NCBI GenBank assembly: GCA_016213785.1
Contig: JACQZQ010000101.1
Coordinates: 62,001-126,000 of the forward strand
DNA length: 64,000 nt
Direction: 5' to 3'
Origin: Acidobacteriota bacterium
GTDB lineage: Bacteria; Acidobacteriota; Blastocatellia; Chloracidobacteriales; JADJPF01
Below are positions 42,482 to 51,524 of this stretch, piece by piece. A program made the position numbers and the translations under genes. The notes beneath the pieces were generated by a model. It ran no database searches and was not told the DNA's origin. It saw only the letters and a list, made by a program, of their open reading frames with translations. Each line of letters begins with the position of its first letter. Position 1 is the first letter of the stretch.

Positions 42482-43045
42482 ATGGAACTAACAGACAACA
42501 TAATTATAGAACAAACGCTTAATGGGGAAATAGAAGCTTTTAATACTTTAGTTCGTCGATGGGAACGTCAAATTTATGCTTTAGCCTTTCGTGTATTAAA
42601 ACAAGATGAAGAGGCTTATGATATTTGTCAAGAAACCTTTATGTCAGCCTATCGCAACTTAAGTAAGTTCCGTAAAGAAGCAAAGTTTTCTTCTTGGCTC
42701 TATCGTATTGCAATTAATTGCTGTCACACAAGATTGCGTAATCGTGGAAATAATGAAATTTCCTTAGAACAACAACTTGAAGAATATGGTTTTGAACCTA
42801 CTACAGCTACAGAACACCTTAATAATAGCCTCCATAGAGAAGAAATTGCAGGAATGGTAAAACAAGCTTTAGATGGGCTACCTCCAGAAATGCGCCAAGT
42901 GATAATAATGAAAGAATATCAAGGATTAAAATTCCATGAAATAGCAATAGCCCTTAATATTCCTGTAAGTACAGTCAAAACTAGAGTTTACTCTGGGTTA
43001 GAACAATTAAAACATCGACTAAATTACTTACAAAATATGTTATAA
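42482..43045 (+). CDS. ECF-family (RpoE-like) sigma factor
   Basis: 187 residues. Region 2 (IEAFNTLVRRWERQIYALAF, then DEEAYDICQETFMSAYRNL and FSSWLYRIAINCC) and region 4 (LDGLPPEMRQVIIMKEYQGL, EIAIALNIPVSTVKTRVYSG) are complete. ECF factors respond to envelope or other stress and are usually held by an anti-sigma factor encoded next door; none is visible here, as the next gene is on the other strand. The ribosome site is weak. The long upstream region fits autoregulation. Confidence 0.93.
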   Translation: MELTDNIIIEQTLNGEIEAFNTLVRRWERQIYALAFRVLKQDEEAYDICQETFMSAYRNLSKFRKEAKFSSWLYRIAINCCHTRLRNRGNNEISLEQQLEEYGFEPTTATEHLNNSLHREEIAGMVKQALDGLPPEMRQVIIMKEYQGLKFHEIAIALNIPVSTVKTRVYSGLEQLKHRLNYLQNML

Positions 43046-43088
43046 GAAACTATTTTAGCATCTATATTGCTGACTTAAGTAAATAATA

Positions 43089-43559
43089 CTATATTAACTT
43101 TTTTAATTTTTTAATAAAGTTTTGGCATTCATTAAGAAGTTCGCCACGATTTTTTAAGACAGATTTTAGGCCACGCATTGCTTTTTCTGCTTCCTTAGGC
43201 AATTCTCCAGCTAAAATATCTATTTCCTTTGCATTGCGCGAGATAACGATTGAGGCCATTTTCTTTTGTAAATCTTGCATTTGCAGATGAATTTCTGTAC
43301 AAAGCTCCCTTTCTGCAAAGACCAATAAAAAAATCAGAGCTTTTACTTCAAGCTCTGATAAAGTAAGTTTTTGCTCTTTTAATAATTTAGTTCCAATACT
43401 ATAAGCTATTTTACAGCTTTCTATATCTACACCCATTGGGCGAGCAACAAGGCTGGGATCGATTTGTTCAAACGCTTCTAGGGCATTAACTAATAATTGT
43501 TGTAGTCTTGCAGGTAAAGTAATTGAAAAAGTAAGTGTTTTTTGATTTTCTATTTCCAT
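43089..43559 (-). CDS. Hypothetical helical protein
   Basis: 156 residues, not recognised. It has no signal or membrane helix; one hydrophobic helix (EVKALIFLLVFAERELCTEI) sits in the middle and the C-terminal third is Lys-rich and helical. It converges with the ECF sigma factor gene. It lacks the HxxxC motif of zinc anti-sigma factors, so I do not call it one. Confidence 0.5.
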   Translation of the reverse strand: MEIENQKTLTFSITLPARLQQLLVNALEAFEQIDPSLVARPMGVDIESCKIAYSIGTKLLKEQKLTLSELEVKALIFLLVFAERELCTEIHLQMQDLQKKMASIVISRNAKEIDILAGELPKEAEKAMRGLKSVLKNRGELLNECQNFIKKLKKLI

Positions 43560-43799
43560 AAAGCTTTGAATTGGTTAGACTTGGTATATTTTTTTCGTCT
43601 TAGGCATAGATGACTAAATCTATTATATCTCCAATATACCTCCAACAGCAGCACCCGCTAGAGCATCAACAGTAACATAAGCAAAAAGTTTTTTGAAATT
43701 TATAAAAGCTAGTTTGCTTTGATATTTTGAGCTTTTCTGGCAATATCTTGTTTTATTTAAAATAAAGGTTTTTAAACAGCCTATTTTCTTGGAGTTTTA

Positions 43800-44972
43800 A
43801 TGCTTTCGGGTCATTCAATAATTTGTTTTGCTGGTGAAGATTGGTGGTATCATCATCCACATTCAAAAAATCATATTATGAAACGGCTAGCTCGTGATAA
43901 TAAAGTTATGTTTATTAACTCTATTTCTATGGGACTGCCTAGTGTTCGTAGCAAAGATTTTTTCTCTAAAGTCCGCCGTAAACTAAAAAGCTATCTTAAG
44001 TTTGTTCGTCGCTCCCCTGAAGGTATTTGGGTTGTGACACCAATAGTTACACCTTTTTTTTCAAGTGCTTGGGGTAGAACTCTTAATAAATACTTACTTA
44101 TCATACAGCTACGTATCTTAATGTTTTTATTGGGCTTTAGTAACCCTGTTTTATGGATTGCTATTCCAACTGCTAAGGATGTAGTAGGCAAATTGTCAGA
44201 AAAAATTCTTATCTATCAAGTCTCAGATAAATATGAGGCTAATGATATGGATCATGGCGCAAGAGGTGGGCTGATTCGCTCTCTACATCAAGAATTACAA
44301 AAGCAAGCAGCAATTATTTACTATTCTGGTAAAAAGCTATTTTCTGAAGCTGAACATAAGGAAAAATCTTATCTTTTAGAACAAGCCGTTGATTTTGAAC
44401 ATTTTGCATCAGTTACAGGAAAAAAGTTTTCTCCTCCATCAGACTTTCAAAAAATAAAAAAACCTATATTGGGCTATTTTGGTGCAATAGAGGCATGGTT
44501 GGTTGATCAAGAATTAATTCGCTATGTCAGCCAAAAACGCCCTGATTGGCAATGGGTCTTTATAGGGTTAAAAACCCGCCCATTAGAGGTTGAAGAACTC
44601 CCAAATGTCTATATGTTAGGTTCTAAAAATTACTATGATTTACCTGCTTTTGCTGCACAATTTGATGTATGTGTCTTGCCTTGGGTAACAAACAATGAGT
44701 TTGTAAATTATGGAAGCGCAATAAAAGTACGAGAATATCTAGCTACGGGTAAACCCGTAGTAATTACCCCATTATATGAATATGAAGCATTAGACGGAAT
44801 TTTAAGAATTGCTCGTAGCTATGACCATTTTATTGAGTTAATTGAGCAAGCATTAAAAGATCAAGATATGGCTGCACGTCTTGAGCGCCAAGAAACTGTG
44901 GCTAATTCTACCTGGGATATCCGTACAGAAGAAGTTAGTCAATTAATTGAAGAAAAATTGTTGGTAAAATAG
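43800..44972 (+). CDS. Glycosyltransferase, GT4-like (GT-B fold)
   Basis: 390 residues. The first half follows the pattern of N-terminal GT-B domains (SIICFAGEDWWYHHPHSKNH). The C-terminal half has the nucleotide-sugar-binding signature of GT4-like enzymes: ILGYFGAIEAWLVDQELIRY, WQWVFIGLKTRP, FDVCVLPW and SAIKVREYLATGKPVVITPL. It should transfer a sugar from a nucleotide donor during surface polysaccharide synthesis; donor and acceptor cannot be read from sequence. TTGGAG precedes the ATG. It opens the 43800-50278 glycan operon and is followed by a triple repeat. Confidence 0.85.
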   Translation: MLSGHSIICFAGEDWWYHHPHSKNHIMKRLARDNKVMFINSISMGLPSVRSKDFFSKVRRKLKSYLKFVRRSPEGIWVVTPIVTPFFSSAWGRTLNKYLLIIQLRILMFLLGFSNPVLWIAIPTAKDVVGKLSEKILIYQVSDKYEANDMDHGARGGLIRSLHQELQKQAAIIYYSGKKLFSEAEHKEKSYLLEQAVDFEHFASVTGKKFSPPSDFQKIKKPILGYFGAIEAWLVDQELIRYVSQKRPDWQWVFIGLKTRPLEVEELPNVYMLGSKNYYDLPAFAAQFDVCVLPWVTNNEFVNYGSAIKVREYLATGKPVVITPLYEYEALDGILRIARSYDHFIELIEQALKDQDMAARLERQETVANSTWDIRTEEVSQLIEEKLLVK

Positions 44973-44974
44973 TA

Positions 44975-45043
44975 GGGACAGACCAATGTGTCTGTCTGGG
45001 ACAGACCAATGTGTCTGTCTGGGGCAGACCAATGTGTCTGCCC
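44975..45043 (+). repeat. Three tandem 23-base repeats, each a small hairpin
   Basis: GGGACAGACCAATGTGTCTG begins each copy, with a TCT or CCC end: 44975-44997, 44998-45020 and a slightly diverged third at 45021-45043. Each contains ACAGAC/GTCTGT arms (CAGAC/GTCTG in the third). The array fills the gap between the glycosyltransferase and asnB and yields a false in-frame extension of asnB. Confidence 0.9.
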
Positions 45044-45059
45044 TTGTTGGGAGCAATCA

Positions 45060-46964
45060 ATGTGTGGAATTTGCGGATTAGTTGGTCAAGCAAATAGCGA
45101 AAACATTAATGCAATGTTAGGAATAATTGCTCATCGTGGCCCAGATGATGCAGGAATTTATATTAGTGAAACTCCTAGTGGTGAAACTGTAGGGTTAGGT
45201 CATAGGCGACTTTCAATAATTGATCTTTCTGCGGCAGGCCATCAACCTATGTCTTCAATAGATGGGCGTGTTTGGTTAACTTTTAATGGTGAAATTTATA
45301 ACTATTTAGAGCTTCGTCAAGATTTAATTTCTCGTGGTCATAAATTTCGCTCTAATACAGATTCAGAAGTCATAATAGCCGCCTACCAAGAATGGGGAGA
45401 ACAATGCTTAATCCGTTTTAATGGTATGTTTGCTTTTGCTATTTGGGACATAAATTTACAGAAACTCTTTATCGCTCGTGACCGCTTAGGAATTAAACCT
45501 GTCTATTATGCTCAAACTAAGCAAGGCTTTGCATTTGCTTCTGAGATTAAAGCTCTTTTAACTTTAGGTATACCTAGAGAAATTGACTTAAGCGCACTTC
45601 ATCAATATTTAACTTTTCTTTGGGTGCCAGATCCTAAAACCCTATTTCAAGGAATATATAAACTCCCTCCAGCACATTATTTAACCTACCAACATGGCGA
45701 AATTGAAATTACTGAATATTGGGATATGAAATTTGATGAAGACAAGCGCCATAGCGAAGATTATTGGGCAGAAATGCTTTTAGAAACTTTGCATAATGCT
45801 ACTAAATCTCAATTAGTTAGTGATGTGCCATTGGGTGCTTTTTTATCTGGTGGAATTGATTCCTCTAGTATAGTAGCCCTAATGCATAAAACTACAGGCA
45901 AACAAGTTAATACATATACGATTGGGTTTACTAGTGAAGATTTAAGCTATGATGTTATTCCTGATGATGTTAAATATGCTAGAGAAATAGGAAAATTATT
46001 TAAGACTAATTACAACGAAGCTATTCTGAAGCCTGAGGTTTTTGACCTTTTGCCAAAGCTAGTTTGGCATATGGATGAGCCAATAGCTGATCCTGCTATT
46101 ATTACAAGTTTTCTTATTTGTCGTGCAGCAAGAGAAACTTTAACAGTACTTTTAAGCGGAATGGGAGGCGATGAGATTTTTTCTGGTTATCCAAGACATT
46201 TGGCTGTAAAGCTAGCAGAAATTTATAAGTTAGTGCCTCCTCAAATCTCTAGCTCAATTGTTTCAGCCCTTCCTGCTTCAAAACCTGGGATATTTAATGC
46301 ATTCTTTCGCAATCTTCATAAGCTTGCTAAATCAGCAAATCTACCTTTCCAAGCTCAATACCTTGGTTATGGAACATATTTTACTAATGAAGAAAAGCAA
46401 AGGCTTTATAGTAAAGAGCTTCGCCAAGCAACAGAAAAATTTAATGCTTATGAAAAACATGAGTATTTTTTTAATCGTGTCAAATCTGAGCATTGGATTA
46501 ACCAAATGCTTTATATTGACACCAAATTATTTTTACCTTGCTTAAATCTAACTTATACAGATAAAACAAGTATGGCAACATCTTTGGAGGTAAGAGTTCC
46601 TTATCTTGACCATGAGCTAGTAGAATTAAGCGCACGTATTCCAGCAGAACTAAAGTTGCGAGGCTTTACCCGAAAGTATATACTCAAACGCGCCCTTAAC
46701 TCAGTATTACCAAGTTCAATTATTAATCGTAAAAAAGCTGGTTTTAGCGCTCCATTGCGTGCTTGGTTAAGACGCGATTTTGCTGATTTAGTAGCTGATT
46801 GGCTCTCACCATCAAAAATAGAATCTCGTGGTTTTTTTGATCCTGTTGAAGTAAAACGAGTTATTGACGCTAATAATCAAGGTAGAGAAGACAATAGTCT
46901 AAAGATTTTTCAGTTGCTAACTTTTGAAATGTGGTATCAAAGATTTATTGAAAATAGGAATTAA
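45060..46964 (+). CDS. asnB: Asparagine synthase (glutamine-hydrolysing), AsnB type
   Basis: 634 residues. It starts MCGICGLVG, so after loss of Met the nucleophile is Cys2, which fixes the start at ATG 45060 (GGGAG upstream) despite an upstream in-frame GTG. The glutaminase domain contains HRGPDDAG, HRRLSIIDLS and FNGEIYNYLELR. The synthetase domain contains the ATP pyrophosphatase P-loop FLSGGIDSSSIVAL and later SGMGGDEIFSGY. In operons with glycosyltransferases, AsnB-like enzymes often amidate a sugar acid or aglycone rather than make free asparagine; that is an inference here. Confidence 0.93.
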   Translation: MCGICGLVGQANSENINAMLGIIAHRGPDDAGIYISETPSGETVGLGHRRLSIIDLSAAGHQPMSSIDGRVWLTFNGEIYNYLELRQDLISRGHKFRSNTDSEVIIAAYQEWGEQCLIRFNGMFAFAIWDINLQKLFIARDRLGIKPVYYAQTKQGFAFASEIKALLTLGIPREIDLSALHQYLTFLWVPDPKTLFQGIYKLPPAHYLTYQHGEIEITEYWDMKFDEDKRHSEDYWAEMLLETLHNATKSQLVSDVPLGAFLSGGIDSSSIVALMHKTTGKQVNTYTIGFTSEDLSYDVIPDDVKYAREIGKLFKTNYNEAILKPEVFDLLPKLVWHMDEPIADPAIITSFLICRAARETLTVLLSGMGGDEIFSGYPRHLAVKLAEIYKLVPPQISSSIVSALPASKPGIFNAFFRNLHKLAKSANLPFQAQYLGYGTYFTNEEKQRLYSKELRQATEKFNAYEKHEYFFNRVKSEHWINQMLYIDTKLFLPCLNLTYTDKTSMATSLEVRVPYLDHELVELSARIPAELKLRGFTRKYILKRALNSVLPSSIINRKKAGFSAPLRAWLRRDFADLVADWLSPSKIESRGFFDPVEVKRVIDANNQGREDNSLKIFQLLTFEMWYQRFIENRN

Positions 46965-46969
46965 GTTTT

Positions 46970-47860
46970 GTGTTAGAAGCCGAACAATTAAAAGTAAAAG
47001 TCCGTGACTTTTGGAACGAAAACCCTTGTGGCACCAAGTTTGCCCAAATTGAAGTAGGAACTAAAGAATTTTTTGCTGCAATTGAAAAACACCGCTATGA
47101 AAGCGAATGGCATATTCCAGAAATGGCCGAGTTCCCTTCTTGGAAAGGTAAAAAAGTCTTAGAAGTTGGTTGTGGTCTTGGTACTGATGCTATTCAATTT
47201 GCCCGCGCTGGTGCTAGTTATACAGGAATTGACTTAACCCCTCGCTCAATTGAGCTTGTAGAAAAGCGTTTTCAACAAGAAAATTTACTAGGAAATTTCC
47301 AAATCGCTGACGGTGAAAATCTCCCCTTTCCAGATAACCATTTTGATTTAGTTTATTCTCATGGAGTCTTACACCACACCCCAGATACTCAAAAAGCTAT
47401 AAATGAAGTTCATAGAGTAATAAAACCTGGAGGTAAAGCCTTAATAATGCTTTATCATCGTAATTCTTATAACTACTATGGAAATATTATGTTTTTCCGT
47501 CGTTTAGGTGCACAAATATTAAAATATAGCTGGGGGCCAAGCCTTGTAAATCTACTTACTAAAGAAGATATTAATGCACTTAATCGTTTGCAAAACGATA
47601 TGAAAAAAAACCCTCAACATTTCTTTTCTAAAGAGGAATTTCTTAATCAAAATACTGATGGAGCAGGTAATCCACTAGCTAAAGTCTACAGCCGCAAAGA
47701 AGCATCCCTATTATTCTCTCGTTTTAGCCAAGTAAATACCGAAGTAAGATTCTTAAATAAACGTTGGATCCCTTTACTAGGAAAATTACTGCCTAGAGCC
47801 ATTGAGTCACCTATTGCTAAGATTTGGGGCTGGCATTTATGGATTATTGGAAATAAATAA
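46970..47860 (+). CDS. Class I SAM-dependent methyltransferase
   Basis: 296 residues starting at GTG 46970, five bases after asnB. The SAM site is clear: motif I VLEVGCGLGTDAIQF, GIDLTPRSIEL (acidic end of strand 2), IADGENLPFPDNHFDLV and HGVLHHTPD, then HRVIKPGGKALIML. Substrate is unknown; with asnB and two glycosyltransferases it probably methylates a sugar or lipid in the same surface-glycan pathway. Confidence 0.9.
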   Translation: MLEAEQLKVKVRDFWNENPCGTKFAQIEVGTKEFFAAIEKHRYESEWHIPEMAEFPSWKGKKVLEVGCGLGTDAIQFARAGASYTGIDLTPRSIELVEKRFQQENLLGNFQIADGENLPFPDNHFDLVYSHGVLHHTPDTQKAINEVHRVIKPGGKALIMLYHRNSYNYYGNIMFFRRLGAQILKYSWGPSLVNLLTKEDINALNRLQNDMKKNPQHFFSKEEFLNQNTDGAGNPLAKVYSRKEASLLFSRFSQVNTEVRFLNKRWIPLLGKLLPRAIESPIAKIWGWHLWIIGNK

Positions 47861-47869
47861 GGTTAAGAG

Positions 47870-50278
47870 ATGTTAAAAAATATTAGAAAAAAACTAGTTT
47901 CTTTTTGGCAAAATATCCCTGAACCTCCAGCTGAAGCTGAACCCTTAACACTTAAATATAAGATAATCATTGTCTTATTAATTTTCTCTCTTGCTTCTTT
48001 AGTACGCTATATTCATTTTCAAGACCTACTACCTCTAATAAAAACAGGACAACAAGACTTTGCTGGCTTAACTAAAGTACATGAAGGCTTTGTTACAGAA
48101 ATCCTTAATAAAGGAGTAGAAGGAGTATTTCCTAAAGAAGTTTCCCCTGGTGATACAAGTCTTTTGCTTTACCCTCCAGGCTATCCTCTATTCCTTAGCG
48201 GTATTTATACTCTTACTAGTAGAAATCCAGTAGGAATATGTTTTGCTCAAGGTTTTTTAGATTCTATAACTGCAATTCTTATATTTTTTATTGCTCTAGA
48301 ACTTTTTAATCGTACTATTGCTATTATTTCTGGATTATCAGTCGCAGTTTCTCATCATTTAGCTTATTATTCATTATTACTTTTACCTGACGAGTTAGTA
48401 TCTGTTTTTGTTATGGCAGGAACGCTTTTACTTATTAGGGGATATAAAGTTAGCTGGCATAAGGAGAAGGGGTATAAAGAGCTTTTTCTTGCTGGTGCTT
48501 TTTATGGGCTGTCTTGCTGGTTTCGCCCTAATGCAATGCTACTTGTTGTATTTTGGATAGCTGCATTTTTAATAATGCGAAAATCCATAGTTGAAATGCC
48601 TAAGCGACTTGGTTTAATAGTACTTGGAACTGCCCTAGTAATTGCTCCTATAACAATTAGAAATTTTCAGTTATATGGTAAATTTGTTCCGTTAACACTT
48701 AATATTGGCAATATTTTACAAATAGGTTTAGGGGAAGAAGACCCAAGTCTTGGACTACCTGCAACAGATGTTGAAACATTGATTTGGGATGCAAAAACTT
48801 ATAACCGCCCTGATTATGCTGGAAATTTAATTTCACCCGATGGTTTTTTGCGAGAGCGTGACCGAGTTAGACGCTCAGTTGCAATTATTTTAGATAGACC
48901 TTTTTGGTATACAGGAGTAATGCTTAAGAGAATTAATTTAATGACAAAATATTCTGCTCATGCTCCTTTAGTTCGCCCTGAACTACCAGATAAAAAAGCT
49001 CTTTTTGAAGAATATAAAGAAAAGTATGGTTTAGTTGTTGGAACTTTTAGCTATTATAGCGACAATGGAACTACATTAGATTATTTTCGGCCACTGGTAA
49101 GAGCATTACAACGAATATTTAAAGAAGGTCTTTGGATATTTATTTTTCTTGGGATTTTAATTAGCACAAAAAATTTTCATAGTTGGTTATTAATAGCAAC
49201 CGTACCGCTTTATTACTTAATCTCACAATCAGCAATGCATTCAGAATTTCGTTATGTCTTACCTGCTCATTGTCTACTTTTTATTTTCTATGGAGTGGCT
49301 TTTTATACTATTTTTCTAGCCCTGCCTCGTCAATTTAGACAAAAACTAGCTACGCCAGATTATGTTAAACGCTTAGATGTTGCTCCTTTTGAGCGGTTTA
49401 CTGTTCCTACTCCTAGTAAAAGCATTACTGAAAAAATTAATGATTATGATCCTAACATAGTAGTTTTTGATGAAGATTCAAAGACTTTAGAAACTCCAAT
49501 TCTAGGAAAAGAAAATAAAGAGAGCAATAGTTTTTCTGATCGTCCCCCTCGTTTAAGTATTACAGGTCTTCCCGTTGATAATCTTACGCAAAAAGAAACT
49601 TTAGAGCTAATTGATGGTTATATTAATCAAAAGCAAAAAAATAGGTTAATGGTAGTAGTAAATGCATCTAAATTAGTTTTAGCACAAGAAGATAAAGAGC
49701 TTAGAGAAATTATCCTTAATGCAGATATTGTTACAGCAGATGGAATGTCTGTAGTCTGGGCTTCTAAGCTACTTGGCAAGCCATTAAAAGAACGTGTTAC
49801 AGGTATTGATACATTTGAAAATTTAGTAGAAATGGCAGCACAAAAAGGCTACTCAGTATATTTTTTAGGTGCAAAACCTGATGTAGTAGAGGCTTTAGTT
49901 AAACACTATAGCGAGCATTTACCTAATCTAAAAATAGCTGGTTATCATGATGGTTATTTTGGTCGTAACGAAGATGTAATAGAAGATATTAAGAAAACTA
50001 CTCCAGATATTCTTTTTGTAGCAATGGGATCGCCTCGTCAAGAAAAATGGCAAGCAAGTAATTTAGCTAAGCTTGGAGTGTCTTTTACTATTGGGGTTGG
50101 GGGTAGTTTTGATCATATTGCTGGATTTTCTGAGCGTGCCCCAAAATGGATGCAAGATGTTGGGTTAGAATGGCTTTATCGCCTTGCTCAAGAGCCTACT
50201 AGGTTATGGCAACGCTATCTTATAGGCAATACTAAGTTTATTTTATTGATTTTAAGAGAAAAAAGTAAAAAATCTTAA
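47870..50278 (+). CDS. Polytopic GT-C glycosyltransferase fused to a WecG/TagA/CpsF-type glycosyltransferase
   Basis: 802 residues. The N-terminal half (about 30-490) has roughly ten hydrophobic helices and the layout of GT39/GT83-like polyprenyl-sugar-using enzymes (YPPGYPLFLSGIYTL after the first loop). The C-terminal part (about 560-802) is a GT26 WecG/TagA/CpsF domain: ITGLPVDNLTQKETLELIDG, VNASKLVLAQEDKELREIIL, ADGMSVVWASKLLG and VAMGSPRQEKWQ, with GVGGSFDHIAGF. The two activities normally sit on different proteins; joining them suggests coupled addition of two sugars to a lipid carrier at the membrane. It ends the operon. Confidence 0.85.
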   Translation: MLKNIRKKLVSFWQNIPEPPAEAEPLTLKYKIIIVLLIFSLASLVRYIHFQDLLPLIKTGQQDFAGLTKVHEGFVTEILNKGVEGVFPKEVSPGDTSLLLYPPGYPLFLSGIYTLTSRNPVGICFAQGFLDSITAILIFFIALELFNRTIAIISGLSVAVSHHLAYYSLLLLPDELVSVFVMAGTLLLIRGYKVSWHKEKGYKELFLAGAFYGLSCWFRPNAMLLVVFWIAAFLIMRKSIVEMPKRLGLIVLGTALVIAPITIRNFQLYGKFVPLTLNIGNILQIGLGEEDPSLGLPATDVETLIWDAKTYNRPDYAGNLISPDGFLRERDRVRRSVAIILDRPFWYTGVMLKRINLMTKYSAHAPLVRPELPDKKALFEEYKEKYGLVVGTFSYYSDNGTTLDYFRPLVRALQRIFKEGLWIFIFLGILISTKNFHSWLLIATVPLYYLISQSAMHSEFRYVLPAHCLLFIFYGVAFYTIFLALPRQFRQKLATPDYVKRLDVAPFERFTVPTPSKSITEKINDYDPNIVVFDEDSKTLETPILGKENKESNSFSDRPPRLSITGLPVDNLTQKETLELIDGYINQKQKNRLMVVVNASKLVLAQEDKELREIILNADIVTADGMSVVWASKLLGKPLKERVTGIDTFENLVEMAAQKGYSVYFLGAKPDVVEALVKHYSEHLPNLKIAGYHDGYFGRNEDVIEDIKKTTPDILFVAMGSPRQEKWQASNLAKLGVSFTIGVGGSFDHIAGFSERAPKWMQDVGLEWLYRLAQEPTRLWQRYLIGNTKFILLILREKSKKS

Positions 50279-50305
50279 GTCTATAATTTTTTATAGCAGC
50301 TAACC

Positions 50306-50743
50306 TTAACTAAGTAAATAGTTTAGCTGTGCATCATAGTAAGATTTTAGTCTAGCAAGATATTCCTTTTTTTGTATTTCTGCCTCTTTGTCCTTAAATT
50401 GGTTGGATTTACATAAAACCTGAACAAAATTATTAATAGAGAGTTGAATTGATTTCATTTGTTCATCTGTTTTAATTTCTGGAGCAGTTTGACTATCTTC
50501 TTCTACTAGTAATATCTCTACCCCTTCTTGTTGTGCAAGAATAGTTCCTACGGCCTTAGCAAATTCCTTAACTTCTTTTTCTAGAATATTAGAAGTAAAT
50601 AGAGCTTTAATACAAACTTTTTTATCACCATCTTTTGTTAAATAAGCTAATCTACCTACAATAGGATACTTTTCCATAAACATTGCTAAAAAGCGCTTAC
50701 CAGCACGATATTCTGCTTGTGCTTTTCTTCTCTCTGTTGTCAT
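50306..50743 (-). CDS. Hypothetical helical protein
   Basis: 145 residues, not recognised. It has a basic N-terminus (TTERRKAQAEYRAGKRFLAM), a central alpha/beta part and a charged C-terminal helix rich in Lys, Glu and Tyr. No signal peptide or membrane helix. It follows the TetR gene on the same strand by 60 bases. Function unknown. Confidence 0.5.
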   Translation of the reverse strand: MTTERRKAQAEYRAGKRFLAMFMEKYPIVGRLAYLTKDGDKKVCIKALFTSNILEKEVKEFAKAVGTILAQQEGVEILLVEEDSQTAPEIKTDEQMKSIQLSINNFVQVLCKSNQFKDKEAEIQKKEYLARLKSYYDAQLNYLLS

Positions 50744-50803
50744 AAGATATTAGCCCTACTTTCATTTATTATATTCTTTAGTATTTTTAGTATTAATACT
50801 AAT

Positions 50804-51493
50804 CTAACTTTTGCCAATACTTTTAGCCTCTTCAAGAATATATCCAGGCTCAATAGCTGAAAGCGAATGAAGGGTTTTTTCAATATCTTCTGCTCGTCTA
50901 TCATTAGCAAGTACTCCAAAAGCTAAAAATGCCCAAAAGGCATCTGCTATTTGTTCTGGTGTACGTTCTCCCTTAGGTGAATACCATTGAGCAACCCAAT
51001 TTATAGCTCCAAAACCAAAAAGTCGTAATAATTTAAGGTCTATTCCTGGATGAAAACGGCTTGCACCTGCTGATTCATAAATTAGGCCATCCCATAAAGA
51101 TTCATAACGATCGCGCAATTTAACCATTGCTTCTCTAGCTTCACCTGTAAGAGCACGCCATTCATAGAGAAGTGAGTAAACTGAGTCATCTTCTGAGACT
51201 AGAACTTTTACATAAGCTCTTAAAGCCATTCTTAAACGCTCTGTTGGATCATGTGTTGAGGCAATAGCTTGACGGATGGCTAAAGTTATACGGTTAATAC
51301 CTCGCTCCATTAATGCTAGTAAAATAGCTTCCTTACTTGGATAGCGATAATATAAACTACCTAATAATATTCCAGCTTCTCTAGCAATATCTCGTAAAGT
51401 TGTAGCATTAAAACCATTTTTACGAAATAGTTTTGCTGCTACATCAAGTAGTTTTTCAGGATCTATTTTATTTTTCTCTTGTGTTTTAGACAT
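50804..51493 (-). CDS. TetR-family transcriptional regulator
   Basis: 229 residues. The N-terminal helix-turn-helix is typical: LLDVAAKLFRKNGFNATTLR, DIAREAGILLGSLYYRYPSK. The ligand-binding part (LRAYVKVLVSEDDSVYSLLY, AREAMVKLRDRYE) resembles KstR2-like TetR proteins that sense acyl-CoA or related lipids. It is 31 bases after the ferritin-like gene's stop on the same strand, and the two palindromes ahead of that gene (52580-52595, 52676-52691) are its likely operators. So it probably represses the divergent ferritin-like and SDR genes and itself. Confidence 0.9.
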   Translation of the reverse strand: MSKTQEKNKIDPEKLLDVAAKLFRKNGFNATTLRDIAREAGILLGSLYYRYPSKEAILLALMERGINRITLAIRQAIASTHDPTERLRMALRAYVKVLVSEDDSVYSLLYEWRALTGEAREAMVKLRDRYESLWDGLIYESAGASRFHPGIDLKLLRLFGFGAINWVAQWYSPKGERTPEQIADAFWAFLAFGVLANDRRAEDIEKTLHSLSAIEPGYILEEAKSIGKS

Positions 51494-51524
51494 GAAGAAA
51501 ATATAAGGATACTTAGTTAATCTG

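Noticed and set aside
43089-43559. Anti-sigma factor for the ECF sigma gene
   Set aside because: Opposite strand, no membrane helix and no zinc HxxxC motif.
44975-45043. CRISPR array
   Set aside because: Copies are directly adjacent with no spacers, and no cas genes are present.
44988-45059. Longer asnB start (GTG at 44988)
   Set aside because: It would be coded by the 23-base repeats and would bury the catalytic Cys2; the ATG at 45060 has GGGAG upstream.
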